From NCBI GenBank assembly GCA_022574555.1, contig JACZRV010000006.1, positions 1-64,000 on the forward strand: a DNA stretch of 64,000 bases, read 5' to 3'. The position numbers were made by a program, and so were the translations under genes. The stretch comes from SAR324 cluster bacterium (lineage in GTDB: Bacteria > SAR324 > JACQKK01). Below are positions 27,928 to 37,440 of the stretch, piece after piece. How positions within the stretch are numbered: the stretch's first letter is position 1; each line of letters begins with the position of its first letter. Under the pieces are notes generated by a model. It searched no databases. It had not been told where the DNA came from and saw only the letters and a program-made list of their open reading frames with translations.

Positions 27928-28630
27928 CGGCTTCCATGTTCTTGGCTTTCATGTATTTGCGGACGAGGATGGTGAGCACCGCGATCAGCGCGATGGCGGC
28001 AGCGGCGACGGCAACGTGCCCCCAGGGAACTTTGCTTTCGGCGAGCGCGGTAAACACGGCATCGGAGCCCACCACGTAAAGCACCGTCCCCGGCAACATG
28101 CACAGCCACGACCAGAAAATATAAGTCCCCAGCCGCACGCGGGTCAGGCCGAAACCGTAGTTGAGCAGATTGAACGGGAACAGGGGCACCAGCCGTGTGA
28201 TCGCCACGATGACCGCACCATGCCTTTCCGTCATCGCGTCGAGCCGGGAAAACATTTCCGAGCGCGACAGCCAATGCGTAACCGTCTCCCGGGCGAAGTA
28301 GCGCGAGATGAGGAAGGCCAGGGTCGCTCCAAATGTCGCGGCGACGCTCACCAGGACCACGCCCAGCAGCGAGCCGAACAGCGCCCCGGCCAGGATGGTG
28401 ATGGCCGAGCCGGGGATGGCTGCGACGACCGCCACCGCGTAAATCCCGATAAAGACCAGCGGGCCCCAGGCGCCCAGGCTCTCGATCCAGACGCGCAACT
28501 CGCCCAGCCGCTCGGCGAGGCCAAATACATGGGCGATGACCAGCAGGGCCACCACTCCGGCGGCGAGGATCGCCGGGCGCAGGAATTTTCGCTTTGTGCC
28601 GGGAGAGACCGGCGATTCGGACGCAGTCAT
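27920..28630 (-). CDS. TVP38/TMEM64 (VTT/SNARE-associated, DedA-like) membrane protein
   Basis: The 236-residue protein has about five membrane segments and the VTT-domain signatures GAWGPLVFIGIYAVAVVAAIPGSAITILAGALFG and FPFNLLNYGFGLTRV. Family members are thought to move lipids or act in envelope homeostasis. It lies 11 bases downstream of pgi and overlaps the MerA-like gene, forming a probable three-gene transcript. Confidence 0.9.
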   Translation of the reverse strand: MTASESPVSPGTKRKFLRPAILAAGVVALLVIAHVFGLAERLGELRVWIESLGAWGPLVFIGIYAVAVVAAIPGSAITILAGALFGSLLGVVLVSVAATFGATLAFLISRYFARETVTHWLSRSEMFSRLDAMTERHGAVIVAITRLVPLFPFNLLNYGFGLTRVRLGTYIFWSWLCMLPGTVLYVVGSDAVFTALAESKVPWGHVAVAAAAIALIAVLTILVRKYMKAKNMEAGG

Positions 28631-28640
28631 TGCCTGTACG

Positions 28641-30287
28641 TCAAAGGACCCCGGCGGCGCGCAGCATGGCCCATCCCAAGGGGTCCTCCGCCTCTCGCGC
28701 GGGATCGCCGGGCGCCTCCCCGTGGGCGATGATGTGATCGATGAGACGGGTGGCCAGCACCTTGCCGAGTTGCACCCCTTCCTGGTCGAACGAGTTGATA
28801 TTCCAGATCAGGCCCTGGAAGGCCACCTTGGCTTCGTAGTAGGCCAAAAGCGCGCCCAGGGTTCGGGGGGTGAGCCGGTCGGCGATGAGCACGGAATTGG
28901 GCCGGTTGCCGGGAAAGACTTTGTTGGGGTTGTCGCTCCTCTGGCCGGTGGCCAGGGCCAGAGATTGGGCCATCAGATTGGCCAGCAGCTTTTGCTGGCT
29001 GGTGGTGCCCTCGATATTCATGTCTCCGGCGTATTGGGAATTCCGCATACCGATGAACTCGCAGGGCACCACGGTGGGGCTTTGATGAATGAGCTGGTAG
29101 AAGGCGTGCTGGCCGTTGGTGCCGGGCTCGCCCCAGACGATCGGTCCGGTGTCGTAATCCACGAATGCGCCGTCGCGGGTGATTCCCTTGCCGTTGCTTT
29201 CCATGTCCAATTGCTGCAAGTGGGCGGCGAAGCGCACCAGGGCCTGGCTGTATGGCAGGACAGCCAACGTGGTCAATCCCAGAAAGGTGCGGTTCCATAG
29301 GCCCAGCAGCGCCGCCATGAGGGCCGGGTTGACCCGGGGGTCGGGGTCGAGGGAGGCCAGATCCATCTCCCGCGCGCCGCGCAAGAACTCTAAAAATTGC
29401 CGGTAGCCCAGGGCGAAGCCCAGGCTGACCCCGCCCACCATGGACGTGGCGCTGTACCGGCCGCCGATGTAATCGAACATGTAGAACGAGGCCAGGTAGC
29501 GCTGAGGGTTGTCCATGGGGCTGCCCTCCCCGGTTACACAGAGGAAATGGCGCTCAGGAGCCAGGCCCGCCTTGATGAAGGCCTCGCGCACCAGGGTCTC
29601 GTTGGTCAGGGTTTCCAGGGTCGTGCCACTCTTGGAAACGACGTTGACCAGGGTGCGCGACAGATCGAGCCCCTCCAACACCTGGGCGGCGTCGTCGGGG
29701 TCTACGTTGGAGATGTAGTGCACGCGCCGGCCACCCTGGCGGAAGGGCAAAAGGGCCATGTAAAGCGCCCGTGGGCCGAGGTCCGAACCACCGATGCCCA
29801 CGCTGACCATGTCAGTGAAGCCCTGGCCGGCCGCATTCACCAGGCCGCCGTCATCGAGCTTGGCCAGGAAGGCTTCCAGCTTGGCCAGTTCCCGGCGCGC
29901 CTTGTCCACGGCATCCGATGCCTCTGGGGCGGGGTGAGGATCGGGAAGATCCTCGAAGGCATGGCGAGTGACAAAGTGAAGCACCTGGCGGTTCTCGCTC
30001 TCGTGACCCTCGATGCGGTTCATCACTTCGCCCGTCATCAGCAAGCGGAAACGCGCCACGGCTTGGGTTTCTTCCGCCAAACGGTAGAGCGCTGCCAACG
30101 CCGGCTCATCAACCCTTTGGGTGGCATAGAGCAGATCGAAGCCACAGGCGGAGGCCCGCATGCGCCGCACACGCTCACCGTCCAAAGCGCCAGCCGCAGT
30201 CAGGTCATACGGTTGTCCGGCGAGTTCGCGCAGCTGCGTATAGGCAGCGGTCTGAGTGAAATCGACGGAACGAGGCACTCCGGCCAT
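28641..30287 (-). CDS. pgi: Glucose-6-phosphate isomerase
   Basis: Pgi interconverts glucose 6-phosphate and fructose 6-phosphate. The 548-residue length is normal. Motifs include VSVGIGGSDLGPRAL, VVSKSGTTLETLTN, the catalytic glutamate region GGRYSATSMVGG and GTNGQHAFYQLIHQS. The ATG at 30285-30287 is preceded by GGAGGACAT, a good ribosome binding site; a longer frame upstream is not supported. Confidence 0.97.
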   Translation of the reverse strand: MAGVPRSVDFTQTAAYTQLRELAGQPYDLTAAGALDGERVRRMRASACGFDLLYATQRVDEPALAALYRLAEETQAVARFRLLMTGEVMNRIEGHESENRQVLHFVTRHAFEDLPDPHPAPEASDAVDKARRELAKLEAFLAKLDDGGLVNAAGQGFTDMVSVGIGGSDLGPRALYMALLPFRQGGRRVHYISNVDPDDAAQVLEGLDLSRTLVNVVSKSGTTLETLTNETLVREAFIKAGLAPERHFLCVTGEGSPMDNPQRYLASFYMFDYIGGRYSATSMVGGVSLGFALGYRQFLEFLRGAREMDLASLDPDPRVNPALMAALLGLWNRTFLGLTTLAVLPYSQALVRFAAHLQQLDMESNGKGITRDGAFVDYDTGPIVWGEPGTNGQHAFYQLIHQSPTVVPCEFIGMRNSQYAGDMNIEGTTSQQKLLANLMAQSLALATGQRSDNPNKVFPGNRPNSVLIADRLTPRTLGALLAYYEAKVAFQGLIWNINSFDQEGVQLGKVLATRLIDHIIAHGEAPGDPAREAEDPLGWAMLRAAGVL

Positions 30288-30720
30288 GGCATGTCCTCCA
30301 CAAATTACTCGAGTCATCGGCGCGGGTCTGACCGCAAGGTAGGGCCCCCGCGAACCCAGATTGTATACGCTTTGCCCGGCAACGCAAATTTCCGTAGGGG
30401 GAGCTGCGAACGGTCGGCTCCATCCCGGATCACGGCCGGCGGACGACACCGTGTACGACCGTGCCCCCGGCTGGGATGGAGGCTCACCCACCGGAATATT
30501 CCGCTCCGCTGGTGTGGCTCCGAAAAATCGACCGGTTTGGGACTTGTACGGTGCGGATATGCGGCGATTTGCATTGTGCTGGAACGGCGGAGAGTCTACG
30601 ATAATATGAACGCAAATCTATGGGATTATACGGGAAAACCGGCGTTCGAGCAGAGTTGGACTCGGGTCGCCTCACAGGCACGTATTTTCAGATATAGGTT
30701 TGCCCCATAAGAGACGGAAG
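30288..30720. other. Divergent promoter spacer between pgi and the RSH gene
   Basis: About 430 bases separate the two divergent genes. The right half is AT-richer and should hold the RSH promoter; the left end holds the pgi ribosome binding site. I see no gene, repeat or RNA that I can support. Confidence 0.6.
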
Positions 30721-32865
30721 ATGACCGAGCCGGCGGTTACGCTCGATCCACATGATGCACAGCTGCGGCGCATCCGGGATGCGATTATTGATCGCTACCC
30801 GCGCAGCGCGACGGAGAAGTTCGGCCTGCTGGAACAGGCATTCCGCGATGCGGAATTCTACCACCGGGGCCAGGAACGAAAGTCCGGAGAACCGGCGATC
30901 ATCCACCCCTACCGCGTGGCGTTGCTGGTGGCCGAAGCGGGATTGGACGTGGAGTCGGTCATCGTGGCCTTGCTGCACGACGTCATTGAGGACACGGAGC
31001 TGACCAAGGCCGAGATCGGTGAGCGTTACGGCGAATGGATGGCCGGTATCGTCGACGGTCTGACCAAGGCGTCTCTGCCCATTGGCGCGGATGCACGCAA
31101 CACGGCCTCTCTGGAAACCTACCGCAAGCTTCTCGCTTCAACGACCGAGGACATCCGCACATTGCTGGTGAAGATTTTCGACCGGCTGGATAACATGCGG
31201 GACCTGGCCCATCTGGATCGGGAACGGCAACGGCGGATCAGCACCGAAACCGTTCTGGTCTACGTGCCCATGGCTCAGCGGCTGGGTCTGCAAGATATTG
31301 CCGACGAATTGACCACCCTCTGCTTCCGGTTCTTGTACCCCTACCGGTTCAAGACGGTGCTGAAAGATCTGAAGATCCAGATCGACCAGGAGCGAGACAG
31401 GGCCAACGGCATCAAAGCCATTCTGGAGTCGGCCATTGAACCGCTGCGATTGGCCGAATTCGAGGTAGCGCCCAAGTATCGCCAAGTTTGCGATGCCATC
31501 TACGACAAACGGGTGCCTGAAGGCGCCCTGCACCTGTTTCATGTCAAAGTGCCCACGGCGCAGGATTGTTACCGGGCCCTCGGCGCGTTGAACATGACCT
31601 GCCGCGCCGTGCCCAACAGCATCCGGGATTACATTTCCAATCCCAAACCCAACCGGTATCAAGGGCTCGATTCCCAGCTATTCGTGGGGGGAGAAGCGGT
31701 ACGAATCGAGATCACCTCACGGGAGATGGAGGCGGTCAACCGCAGGGGCGTTTTGGCCAATTGGCAGGGCTCCTATCAGGAGTTGTCCCGGTACTACCAG
31801 CACTATCTGGAGTTGTTGGACCATCTGGGCGATGACGAGGATCTGCGCATGGAGGACGTGCTCCGTTACGCGCAGATGGAGACGGTTCAGGCATTCACGC
31901 CCAAAGGAGAACGGCTCAACCTGCCCCCAGGCTCCACCGTCATCGATTTTGCCTTCGCCATCCACACCGACCTCGGGCTTCACTGTCGCGGAGGATTGGT
32001 GGACGGGAAAAAGGTTTCCCGGTTCAGCGAGCTTGCCGACGGCGCCATGGTGGAGGTGCTCGCGGCGGACGATATCGCACCCCATCCCGATTGGCTGGAT
32101 CACGTCCGCACGACGCGAGCCCAGTTGGCCATCCGCCACGCCCTGCGCGATCAGTCCCTGGCCCGGGCCGAGGAGGTGGGCAAGGAACTTTTTGCCGCCG
32201 AATTGGCGCGCCTGGGCGAGCAGCCCGCCACCGTGATGTCCCGGCCAGAGTTCAAGAACGCCATTCGCCGCAAGAACCTCTCAAAGGCTCGCTTTTACCA
32301 GCAAATTGGGACACGCAAGCTCAACCTGCGCACCTTTTTGACCGAAAACGACCTGGTGGCCCGGAAAAAGATCGCCCGGCAGGAAAGCCGGGAGCGTTCG
32401 GCCTTGAGGCGATTTCTATCGGCGCTGTTCCGGGCGCCACAACCGGAAATCAAGGTGCGGCGTGCCAACGACCCGTTTATTCAAATGGCCCGCTGCTGCT
32501 CGCCCCTGGAAGGAGACTCGATCGCCGGCGTGCAGCGGGACCATGGCGTCGTCATTCACCGCTCCGGCTGTCCTATGCTCTCGGAAGTGGATCGGAGTGC
32601 GCTGGTGAACGTGGGGTGGGATCTCCATCCCCAGAAGAGCACCTACCGGCTCACCGTGCTGACCAAGGATCGCTCCGGCGTGTTGTACCGGATCGGCAAA
32701 GTGATGCACGGACTGAACGTCTCCATCCGCGATATGACCATCTCCCGCGAAGACGGCTCAAACCAGGCTTCCGTCACCATCGACATCGATCCCGTCTCCC
32801 CCCGAACGTTCCAGAAGGTTATCGGCCGTCTGCGCAACCTCAAGGACGTCAAAAGGGTGCACTGA
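30721..32865 (+). CDS. RelA/SpoT-family alarmone enzyme, hydrolase intact, synthetase degenerate
   Basis: The 714-residue protein has the long RSH layout: HD hydrolase (IIHPYRVALL, HDVIED at 86-91, KIFDRLDNMRDL), a synthetase-like region (about 245-345), TGS (about 390-440) and ACT (about 635-714). The hydrolase motifs are kept. In the synthetase region the usual GYQSLHT reads RYQGLDS and EVQIRT reads RIEITS, and the ATP-binding RVKS-type loop is not recognisable. I infer that it degrades ppGpp but cannot make it. The ATG at 30721 follows GAGACGGAAG; a TTG at 30700 is also open. Confidence 0.9.
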   Translation: MTEPAVTLDPHDAQLRRIRDAIIDRYPRSATEKFGLLEQAFRDAEFYHRGQERKSGEPAIIHPYRVALLVAEAGLDVESVIVALLHDVIEDTELTKAEIGERYGEWMAGIVDGLTKASLPIGADARNTASLETYRKLLASTTEDIRTLLVKIFDRLDNMRDLAHLDRERQRRISTETVLVYVPMAQRLGLQDIADELTTLCFRFLYPYRFKTVLKDLKIQIDQERDRANGIKAILESAIEPLRLAEFEVAPKYRQVCDAIYDKRVPEGALHLFHVKVPTAQDCYRALGALNMTCRAVPNSIRDYISNPKPNRYQGLDSQLFVGGEAVRIEITSREMEAVNRRGVLANWQGSYQELSRYYQHYLELLDHLGDDEDLRMEDVLRYAQMETVQAFTPKGERLNLPPGSTVIDFAFAIHTDLGLHCRGGLVDGKKVSRFSELADGAMVEVLAADDIAPHPDWLDHVRTTRAQLAIRHALRDQSLARAEEVGKELFAAELARLGEQPATVMSRPEFKNAIRRKNLSKARFYQQIGTRKLNLRTFLTENDLVARKKIARQESRERSALRRFLSALFRAPQPEIKVRRANDPFIQMARCCSPLEGDSIAGVQRDHGVVIHRSGCPMLSEVDRSALVNVGWDLHPQKSTYRLTVLTKDRSGVLYRIGKVMHGLNVSIRDMTISREDGSNQASVTIDIDPVSPRTFQKVIGRLRNLKDVKRVH

Positions 32866-32890
32866 GCCATAGGCCGCCGGCTTCAGAGAT

Positions 32891-32908
32891 CGAGCCGATT
32901 CAGGCTCG
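32891..32908. terminator. Hairpin between convergent genes
   Basis: CGAGCC-GATTCA-GGCTCG forms a six-pair stem with a six-base loop in the 69-base gap between the convergent RSH and sugar-permease genes. There is no T-run on either side, so it may act as a rho-dependent or weak bidirectional terminator. Confidence 0.35.
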
Positions 32909-32934
32909 GCGGTTCGCGGTGCCCGGGACGATTT

Positions 32935-33777
32935 TTACCCTTTCACTCCGCCCAGAATCAATCCGGAGACGATGCGCCGCTGAAAAACGAGTACGAGCAA
33001 TACCAGGGGCACCGTGACGATCACCGACGCGGCCATGACCCGTCCCCAGGGCAGCTCGTACTGGCTGGCCCCGGTGATCAGGGATATGGCGACGGGCACC
33101 GTGCGGGCGCGGTCGGTCAGGGTCAGGGTCAGCGCGAAGAGAAACTCGTTCCACGCGGCGATGAAGGCCAGCAGCCCCGTAGTCACCATGGCCGGGCGTA
33201 CGAGGGGCACCAGGATGCGCAGCACGACCACGCGCGGGGAGGCACCGTCCACCAAGGCTGCCTCCTCGATCTCCCTCGGCAGCCGCTGCATGAAGATCGT
33301 CAGCACCCACACCGAGAAGGGCAGGGTGAAGATCAGGTAGGCCAGCACCAGGCCGGGCAGGCGGTTGTACAGCCCCATCCATCCGATCAGCTCGAAGAGA
33401 CCGGAAAGCACGGCGATCTGGGGAAACATGGAGGCCCCAAGGATCGTAAAAAGGAGGAGCATCCTACCCCGAAAACGTACCCTTCCCAGGCCGTATGCGG
33501 CAAATACCGATAGGGCCAACGAGACGCCGACCGTTCCCGCCGCCACCAGAGCCGAATTGACGAGGTTGTGCCCGAAGGATTGCTCGATGAAGACCGCTCT
33601 ATAGTTGGCCCAGGATATTGCGGAGGGTAGATAGCGCACGGTGTAGACCTCCGAACCCTTCTGCCAGGAGGTGATCAGCGCCCAGTAGAGGGGAAACACG
33701 GAAAATGTGAAGATTGCCACGACGGCGGCGGCGAATCCCGTGCGCTCCAGAGCGGTCTTGATTATTCGTGCGTTCAC
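32935..33777 (-). CDS. Sugar ABC transporter permease (MalG type)
   Basis: The 280-residue product has six membrane segments and the MalG-type EAA loop LPREIEEAALVDGASPRVVVLRI, which docks to the ATPase. It is the second permease of a carbohydrate importer with the two genes upstream, separated from its partner by eight bases. No ATPase gene follows in the operon. Confidence 0.94.
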   Translation of the reverse strand: MNARIIKTALERTGFAAAVVAIFTFSVFPLYWALITSWQKGSEVYTVRYLPSAISWANYRAVFIEQSFGHNLVNSALVAAGTVGVSLALSVFAAYGLGRVRFRGRMLLLFTILGASMFPQIAVLSGLFELIGWMGLYNRLPGLVLAYLIFTLPFSVWVLTIFMQRLPREIEEAALVDGASPRVVVLRILVPLVRPAMVTTGLLAFIAAWNEFLFALTLTLTDRARTVPVAISLITGASQYELPWGRVMAASVIVTVPLVLLVLVFQRRIVSGLILGGVKG

Positions 33778-33785
33778 GGCTGGGC

Positions 33786-34745
33786 TTATCCCTCCTCCAC
33801 CAGGGAAGCGCGCATGGCGGTCACGTAGGCGGCCACGAAAACGGCGATGACGAAAAAGATCATCAGCGAGACGGCGGAACCATATCCCATTTCCTGAAAG
33901 TCGATGAGTTGCTGCCGGGCGTAGACCGACATGGAGGCCGTGGATACCGCGTTGCTGGTCATTACGTAGATCAGATCGAAAACGCGCAGGGCATCGAGGG
34001 TGCGGAAGATCAGCGCGACCAGGATGGCCGGCTTGAGCAGCGGCAAGGTGATGTAAACGAAGGCGTTCAGCCGCCCGACGCCGTCCACCCGGGCGGCTTC
34101 GTACAGACCGGGGGGAATGGCCTGAAGCCCCGCCAGCAGCAGCAAAGCCATGAACGGCGTGGCCTTCCAGATGTCGGCAACCACGATCGCGGCCATGGCG
34201 GTCGTGTCGTCGGCCAACCAGGCCACCGGCTGGGCCAGCAGTCCCGAGCGCAATCCCAGATCATTGAATACGCCGTAGACGTCGTGGTACATCCAGCGCC
34301 ACATACGGGCGGAAACCACGGTGGGGATGGCCCACGGAATGAGCACCACGGCCCGCAGCAACCCTCGGCCGGCGAAGCGGACGTTCAGTACCAGCGCCGC
34401 CCCCAGTCCCAGCACGAATTGAACCGAAACCGAGGCCACGGTGAATACGATGGTATTTTGCACCGAGCGCCACCAATCGCCATCGGTCAGCAGCCACCGG
34501 AAGTTCTCCAGACCCACCCAGCGAGCCTCGGCCATCCGCGAGAGATAGGCATCGGTAAATGCCAGCATCGCGGTGCGCAGCAGGGGCCACCCGGCCACCA
34601 GCGCAAGCACCGCCAATGTGGGCGCGAGAAAGACCCAGGCTGTACGCACCCGCCAACGCTCCAACCCGGCACCGGCAGTCACCCTCACCGCCCGTCGCAC
34701 ATTCGGCTTTGAGTTGGAATCCATGAGCGGATCGATGCCCCACAT
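33786..34745 (-). CDS. Sugar ABC transporter permease (MalF type)
   Basis: The 319-residue protein has an N-terminal cytoplasmic stretch, six membrane segments and an EAA loop at IPPGLYEAARVDGVGRLNAFVYITLP, typical of MalF/UgpA-class permeases. WMYHDVYGVFNDLGLRSGLL is typical of trehalose/maltose-type systems. The start may instead be the ATG at 34724; neither has a strong ribosome binding site. Confidence 0.93.
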   Translation of the reverse strand: MWGIDPLMDSNSKPNVRRAVRVTAGAGLERWRVRTAWVFLAPTLAVLALVAGWPLLRTAMLAFTDAYLSRMAEARWVGLENFRWLLTDGDWWRSVQNTIVFTVASVSVQFVLGLGAALVLNVRFAGRGLLRAVVLIPWAIPTVVSARMWRWMYHDVYGVFNDLGLRSGLLAQPVAWLADDTTAMAAIVVADIWKATPFMALLLLAGLQAIPPGLYEAARVDGVGRLNAFVYITLPLLKPAILVALIFRTLDALRVFDLIYVMTSNAVSTASMSVYARQQLIDFQEMGYGSAVSLMIFFVIAVFVAAYVTAMRASLVEEG

Positions 34746-34782
34746 GGCGCGGGAGATGGGGAAGGGTTGAAAATTTGATTCG

Positions 34783-36069
34783 TTACCAGCGCCCGTTGCG
34801 GCTGAGGCGTCGCAATCGGCGTTCGGCGGCGGCCAGGCTGTCGGCAGCGGCGGCCCTGCCGGAGAGGATATCGTGAACCGCGTTCCAAAATATCGTGCTG
34901 AACTGATTGTACCGCTCTCCGGCGATGCGTGAGGGCCGCACCACGGCGTTGTCCATCAACTCCGACAGGGAGCCCATGAAGGGATGCGCCGCCAGCACTG
35001 CGGCGTTGCGGTAAACGGCGGGCCGGGTGGGGTTGAACGCCCCGGCAATGGCCCGCCGGATTTGCTCGGCCTCACTGGTGAGATGTCTGGCCAGATCCGC
35101 GGCCAACGCCGGGTGTTTGGAGTAGCGGGATACAGCCAGCCCCCAGCCGCCGAGGGTGCCGGCGTGCCGCCCATCGATACCCCCCTTGGGCAGCGGAGCC
35201 ACGCCCACGAGTCCCTTGACCGGGCTGCCGTCGGCCTGGGCCAGAGCCCAGGCGTAGGGCCAGTTGCGCATGAAGACGGCGTTGCCGGACTGAAACACGC
35301 CGCGGGCGTCCTCCTCGTCGTAAGTGAGCACCCCCTTGCTCACGAAGGTGCCGATCCATCCCGCAACCTGGTTGAGAGCGGACACCGCCCGTGGGTTATG
35401 GAGGTCGATCGCGCCTCCGGGGCTCAGAATCTGCCCGCCGCCGTAGCTGGCGATCCACTCCAACGCGTTGCAGGTGAGACCCTCATAGGCCCTGGCCTGG
35501 AAAACGAATCCCGTCATACGGACGCGGCCCGCCTCACGCTCGGCGTCGACCACCCGCATTGCGGCGGAGGCCAACTGGCTCCAGGTTTCGGGCACCGGCA
35601 GGCCGTACTTGTCCAGCAAGTCGCTCCGGTAGTAGAGCAGCCCAATGTCGGTGAACCAGGGGATCGCCTTCAGTTCACCGCCAATCGTATTGTTGTCGAT
35701 CAGGGTCTTCCAATGGGCCTGCCGCTGCTCCTCGCCATAATATGGATTCAGATCGATCAAGTGGGTTGCGAGGATGCCCGGCCAAATTACGTCGATCTGA
35801 AACAGATCCACGTCGCTGGAGCCTGCCGCCAGCATCTGCTGGAACAGCGCCAGGCGATTGTTGGAAAGATTGGGGCTTTGGATGAGCCGCACCCGGTGCC
35901 CGGTAGCGGCGGCCCAGCTCTCCGTTCCTTCCCGGCAGAGACGGGATTCGATGCCTACTGCGCCACAGGCGATCGTGATCTCCACGGCCCCGGCCACTGG
36001 CAGGATCGCGCCGATCAGGGCAGAAAGGGTCAGCCCCATTAACGCGCTGCGAGCCCATTTTTTCAGCAT
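34783..36069 (-). CDS. Periplasmic sugar-binding protein of an ABC transporter (trehalose/maltose type)
   Basis: The 428-residue SBP_bac_1 protein begins with a signal peptide (MLKKWARSALMGLTLSALIGAILPVAGA) and shows SSDVDLFQIDVIWPGILA, GGELKAIPWFTDIGLLYYRSDLLDKYGL and FMRNWPYAWALAQ, the usual ligand-cleft segments for di- and oligosaccharide binding proteins such as ThuE/AglE. It is the first gene of a three-gene importer operon; the energising ATPase is missing locally. Confidence 0.93.
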   Translation of the reverse strand: MLKKWARSALMGLTLSALIGAILPVAGAVEITIACGAVGIESRLCREGTESWAAATGHRVRLIQSPNLSNNRLALFQQMLAAGSSDVDLFQIDVIWPGILATHLIDLNPYYGEEQRQAHWKTLIDNNTIGGELKAIPWFTDIGLLYYRSDLLDKYGLPVPETWSQLASAAMRVVDAEREAGRVRMTGFVFQARAYEGLTCNALEWIASYGGGQILSPGGAIDLHNPRAVSALNQVAGWIGTFVSKGVLTYDEEDARGVFQSGNAVFMRNWPYAWALAQADGSPVKGLVGVAPLPKGGIDGRHAGTLGGWGLAVSRYSKHPALAADLARHLTSEAEQIRRAIAGAFNPTRPAVYRNAAVLAAHPFMGSLSELMDNAVVRPSRIAGERYNQFSTIFWNAVHDILSGRAAAADSLAAAERRLRRLSRNGRW

Positions 36070-36375
36070 TATCGCTCTGGAAAATGTCGCTCTGGCATCG
36101 GTACCGGCAAATCCGGCCGGCTCAGAAATCGGTCCGCCGCCGCGCCGCCGCGTGAACGGTGCCGATCATGGTTTAAAATATGGCTACGCGCATCATATGA
36201 GACAGCACTTGCGGTAGCAACGCGGTGGCCGCGTCTACCAGGTCTACAGTGGCAGGACGGCTCCGGATCAATCCAATATCAATAACTATGTCCATCAATC
36301 GCGAGTCAATACGGGGGCGGCAAAGCCCGGCATTCCGCATTGACGAGGCCCTTGCCCGTCATGTACATTAACAAC
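36070..36375. other. Divergent promoter spacer between sugar importer and arsR-like gene
   Basis: About 300 bases between divergent genes. Near the left end TCGCTCTGG is duplicated (two copies about 17 bases apart around 36070-36095). The right end carries the start of the ATTAAC operator-like inverted repeat that covers the regulator start codon. No gene is seen. Confidence 0.55.
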
Positions 36376-36384
36376 ATGGTTAAT
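36367..36384. promoter_or_regulatory. Inverted repeat over the ArsR-family start codon, candidate operator
   Basis: ATTAAC-AACATG-GTTAAT has perfect six-base arms around a six-base spacer that contains the ATG (36376-36378) of the regulator. ArsR-family repressors bind such AT-rich palindromes, so autorepression is a reasonable inference. Confidence 0.5.
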
Positions 36385-36711
36385 TATCCGTCGAAGCAGC
36401 TGAGCACCACCTTCGCCGCGCTATCGGACCCCACGCGGAGGGCCATCCTGGAACGGCTCGGGACGCGCACTTGCACGGTCAGCGAGCTGGCCGCACCGTT
36501 CCCGATTTCCCTGCCAGCGATATCCAAGCACATCAGCGTACTGGAATCTGCGGGGCTGATCCGGCGCGAGCGAAAGGGAAGGGAACAGCACTGCCATCTC
36601 AATGCGGGGGCCATGCAGGCAGCGACGGAATGGTTGGAGCGGTATCGGGCGTTCTGGGAACAGCAGCTCGATGCGCTGGCGGAACACCTGGAAAATCAGA
36701 ACTCGTCCTGA
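36376..36711 (+). CDS. ArsR-family transcriptional regulator
   Basis: The 111-residue protein is a winged-helix repressor (FAALSDPTRRAILERL, TVSELAAPFPISLPAISKHISVLESAGLIRRERKG). It lacks the Cys pair of metal-sensing ArsR members. Family members paired with an SRPBCC/AHSA1 gene, as here, usually control that gene. The ATG at 36376 gives the canonical N-terminus MVNYPSKQL; an ATG five codons upstream is also open. It lies 168 bases ahead of its presumed partner. Confidence 0.9.
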   Translation: MVNYPSKQLSTTFAALSDPTRRAILERLGTRTCTVSELAAPFPISLPAISKHISVLESAGLIRRERKGREQHCHLNAGAMQAATEWLERYRAFWEQQLDALAEHLENQNSS

Positions 36712-36879
36712 TCCCAAGGCCTGATCTCAAGGTGCGTGGCTGCGCTCCATCGGCGTCGCGTCTCCGAGTCTGCGGTGATGCCGCCAAAGTCGTTGTCATC
36801 CACTGGCCGGCGATCGGGAAATCATTTTCAGTGAACGTCCGGGAAGGCGGCAACGCCTCCCAATATGGAGGACGGCGCC

Positions 36880-37323
36880 ATGGAAGCCAATGTGACGACT
36901 CAGCCGTCGCTGAGCATAACGCGGACCTTTGCGGCGCCTCGTGAACGGGTTTTTCAGGCATGGACCGACCCTGAGGAATTGAAAAAGTGGTGGGGGCCGG
37001 AAGGATACACCCTGCCCTTGGTCGAGGTGGACCTGAAGGTGGGCGGTATCTACCGGTTCGCCATGAAGCCGCCCGATGGAGAGGTCTCCTACCTCACCGG
37101 TGAATATCGGGTCGTCACAGCGCCTGAAAAACTGGTCTACACCTGGCGATGGGAAGGTTCGGTAAAAAACCCCGAGGAAACCCTGGTCACGGTGGAGTTT
37201 CGGGACCGGGGCGAGACCACCGAAGTGGTGGTGACCCACGAGAAGTTCCGCGACGAAGAGCAGTGCCACCTGCACGAAATGGGTTGGAACGCGTGCCTGG
37301 TCCGTCTACCCGCCCTATTTTAA
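36880..37323 (+). CDS. SRPBCC/AHSA1-family (START-like) ligand-binding protein
   Basis: The 147-residue protein has the helix-grip fold signature ITRTFAAPRERVFQAWTDPEELKKWWGPEGYT and the closing LHEMGWNACLVRL. Members bind hydrophobic ligands or act as Hsp90-activator-like domains; the ligand is unknown. The ATG at 36880 has GGAGGAC eight bases upstream, which decides it over an ATG at 36865. It is paired with the ArsR gene upstream. Confidence 0.9.
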   Translation: MEANVTTQPSLSITRTFAAPRERVFQAWTDPEELKKWWGPEGYTLPLVEVDLKVGGIYRFAMKPPDGEVSYLTGEYRVVTAPEKLVYTWRWEGSVKNPEETLVTVEFRDRGETTEVVVTHEKFRDEEQCHLHEMGWNACLVRLPALF

Positions 37324-37440
37324 AACGAACATATCGCGATGGGACTCGCGCGACACGGATTCGGGGCGAACTGACTCTCCGATGGAGTTCGATACCAGAC
37401 ACGCTGTTGATCGTCCTCACCCGGTATCACCGGCTGCGGC

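Noticed and set aside
29397-30710. Long open frame antisense to pgi and its upstream region
   Set aside because: It lies opposite a certain gene and has no recognisable product; high GC content creates such frames. The same applies to frames opposite aroC, dctM and topA.
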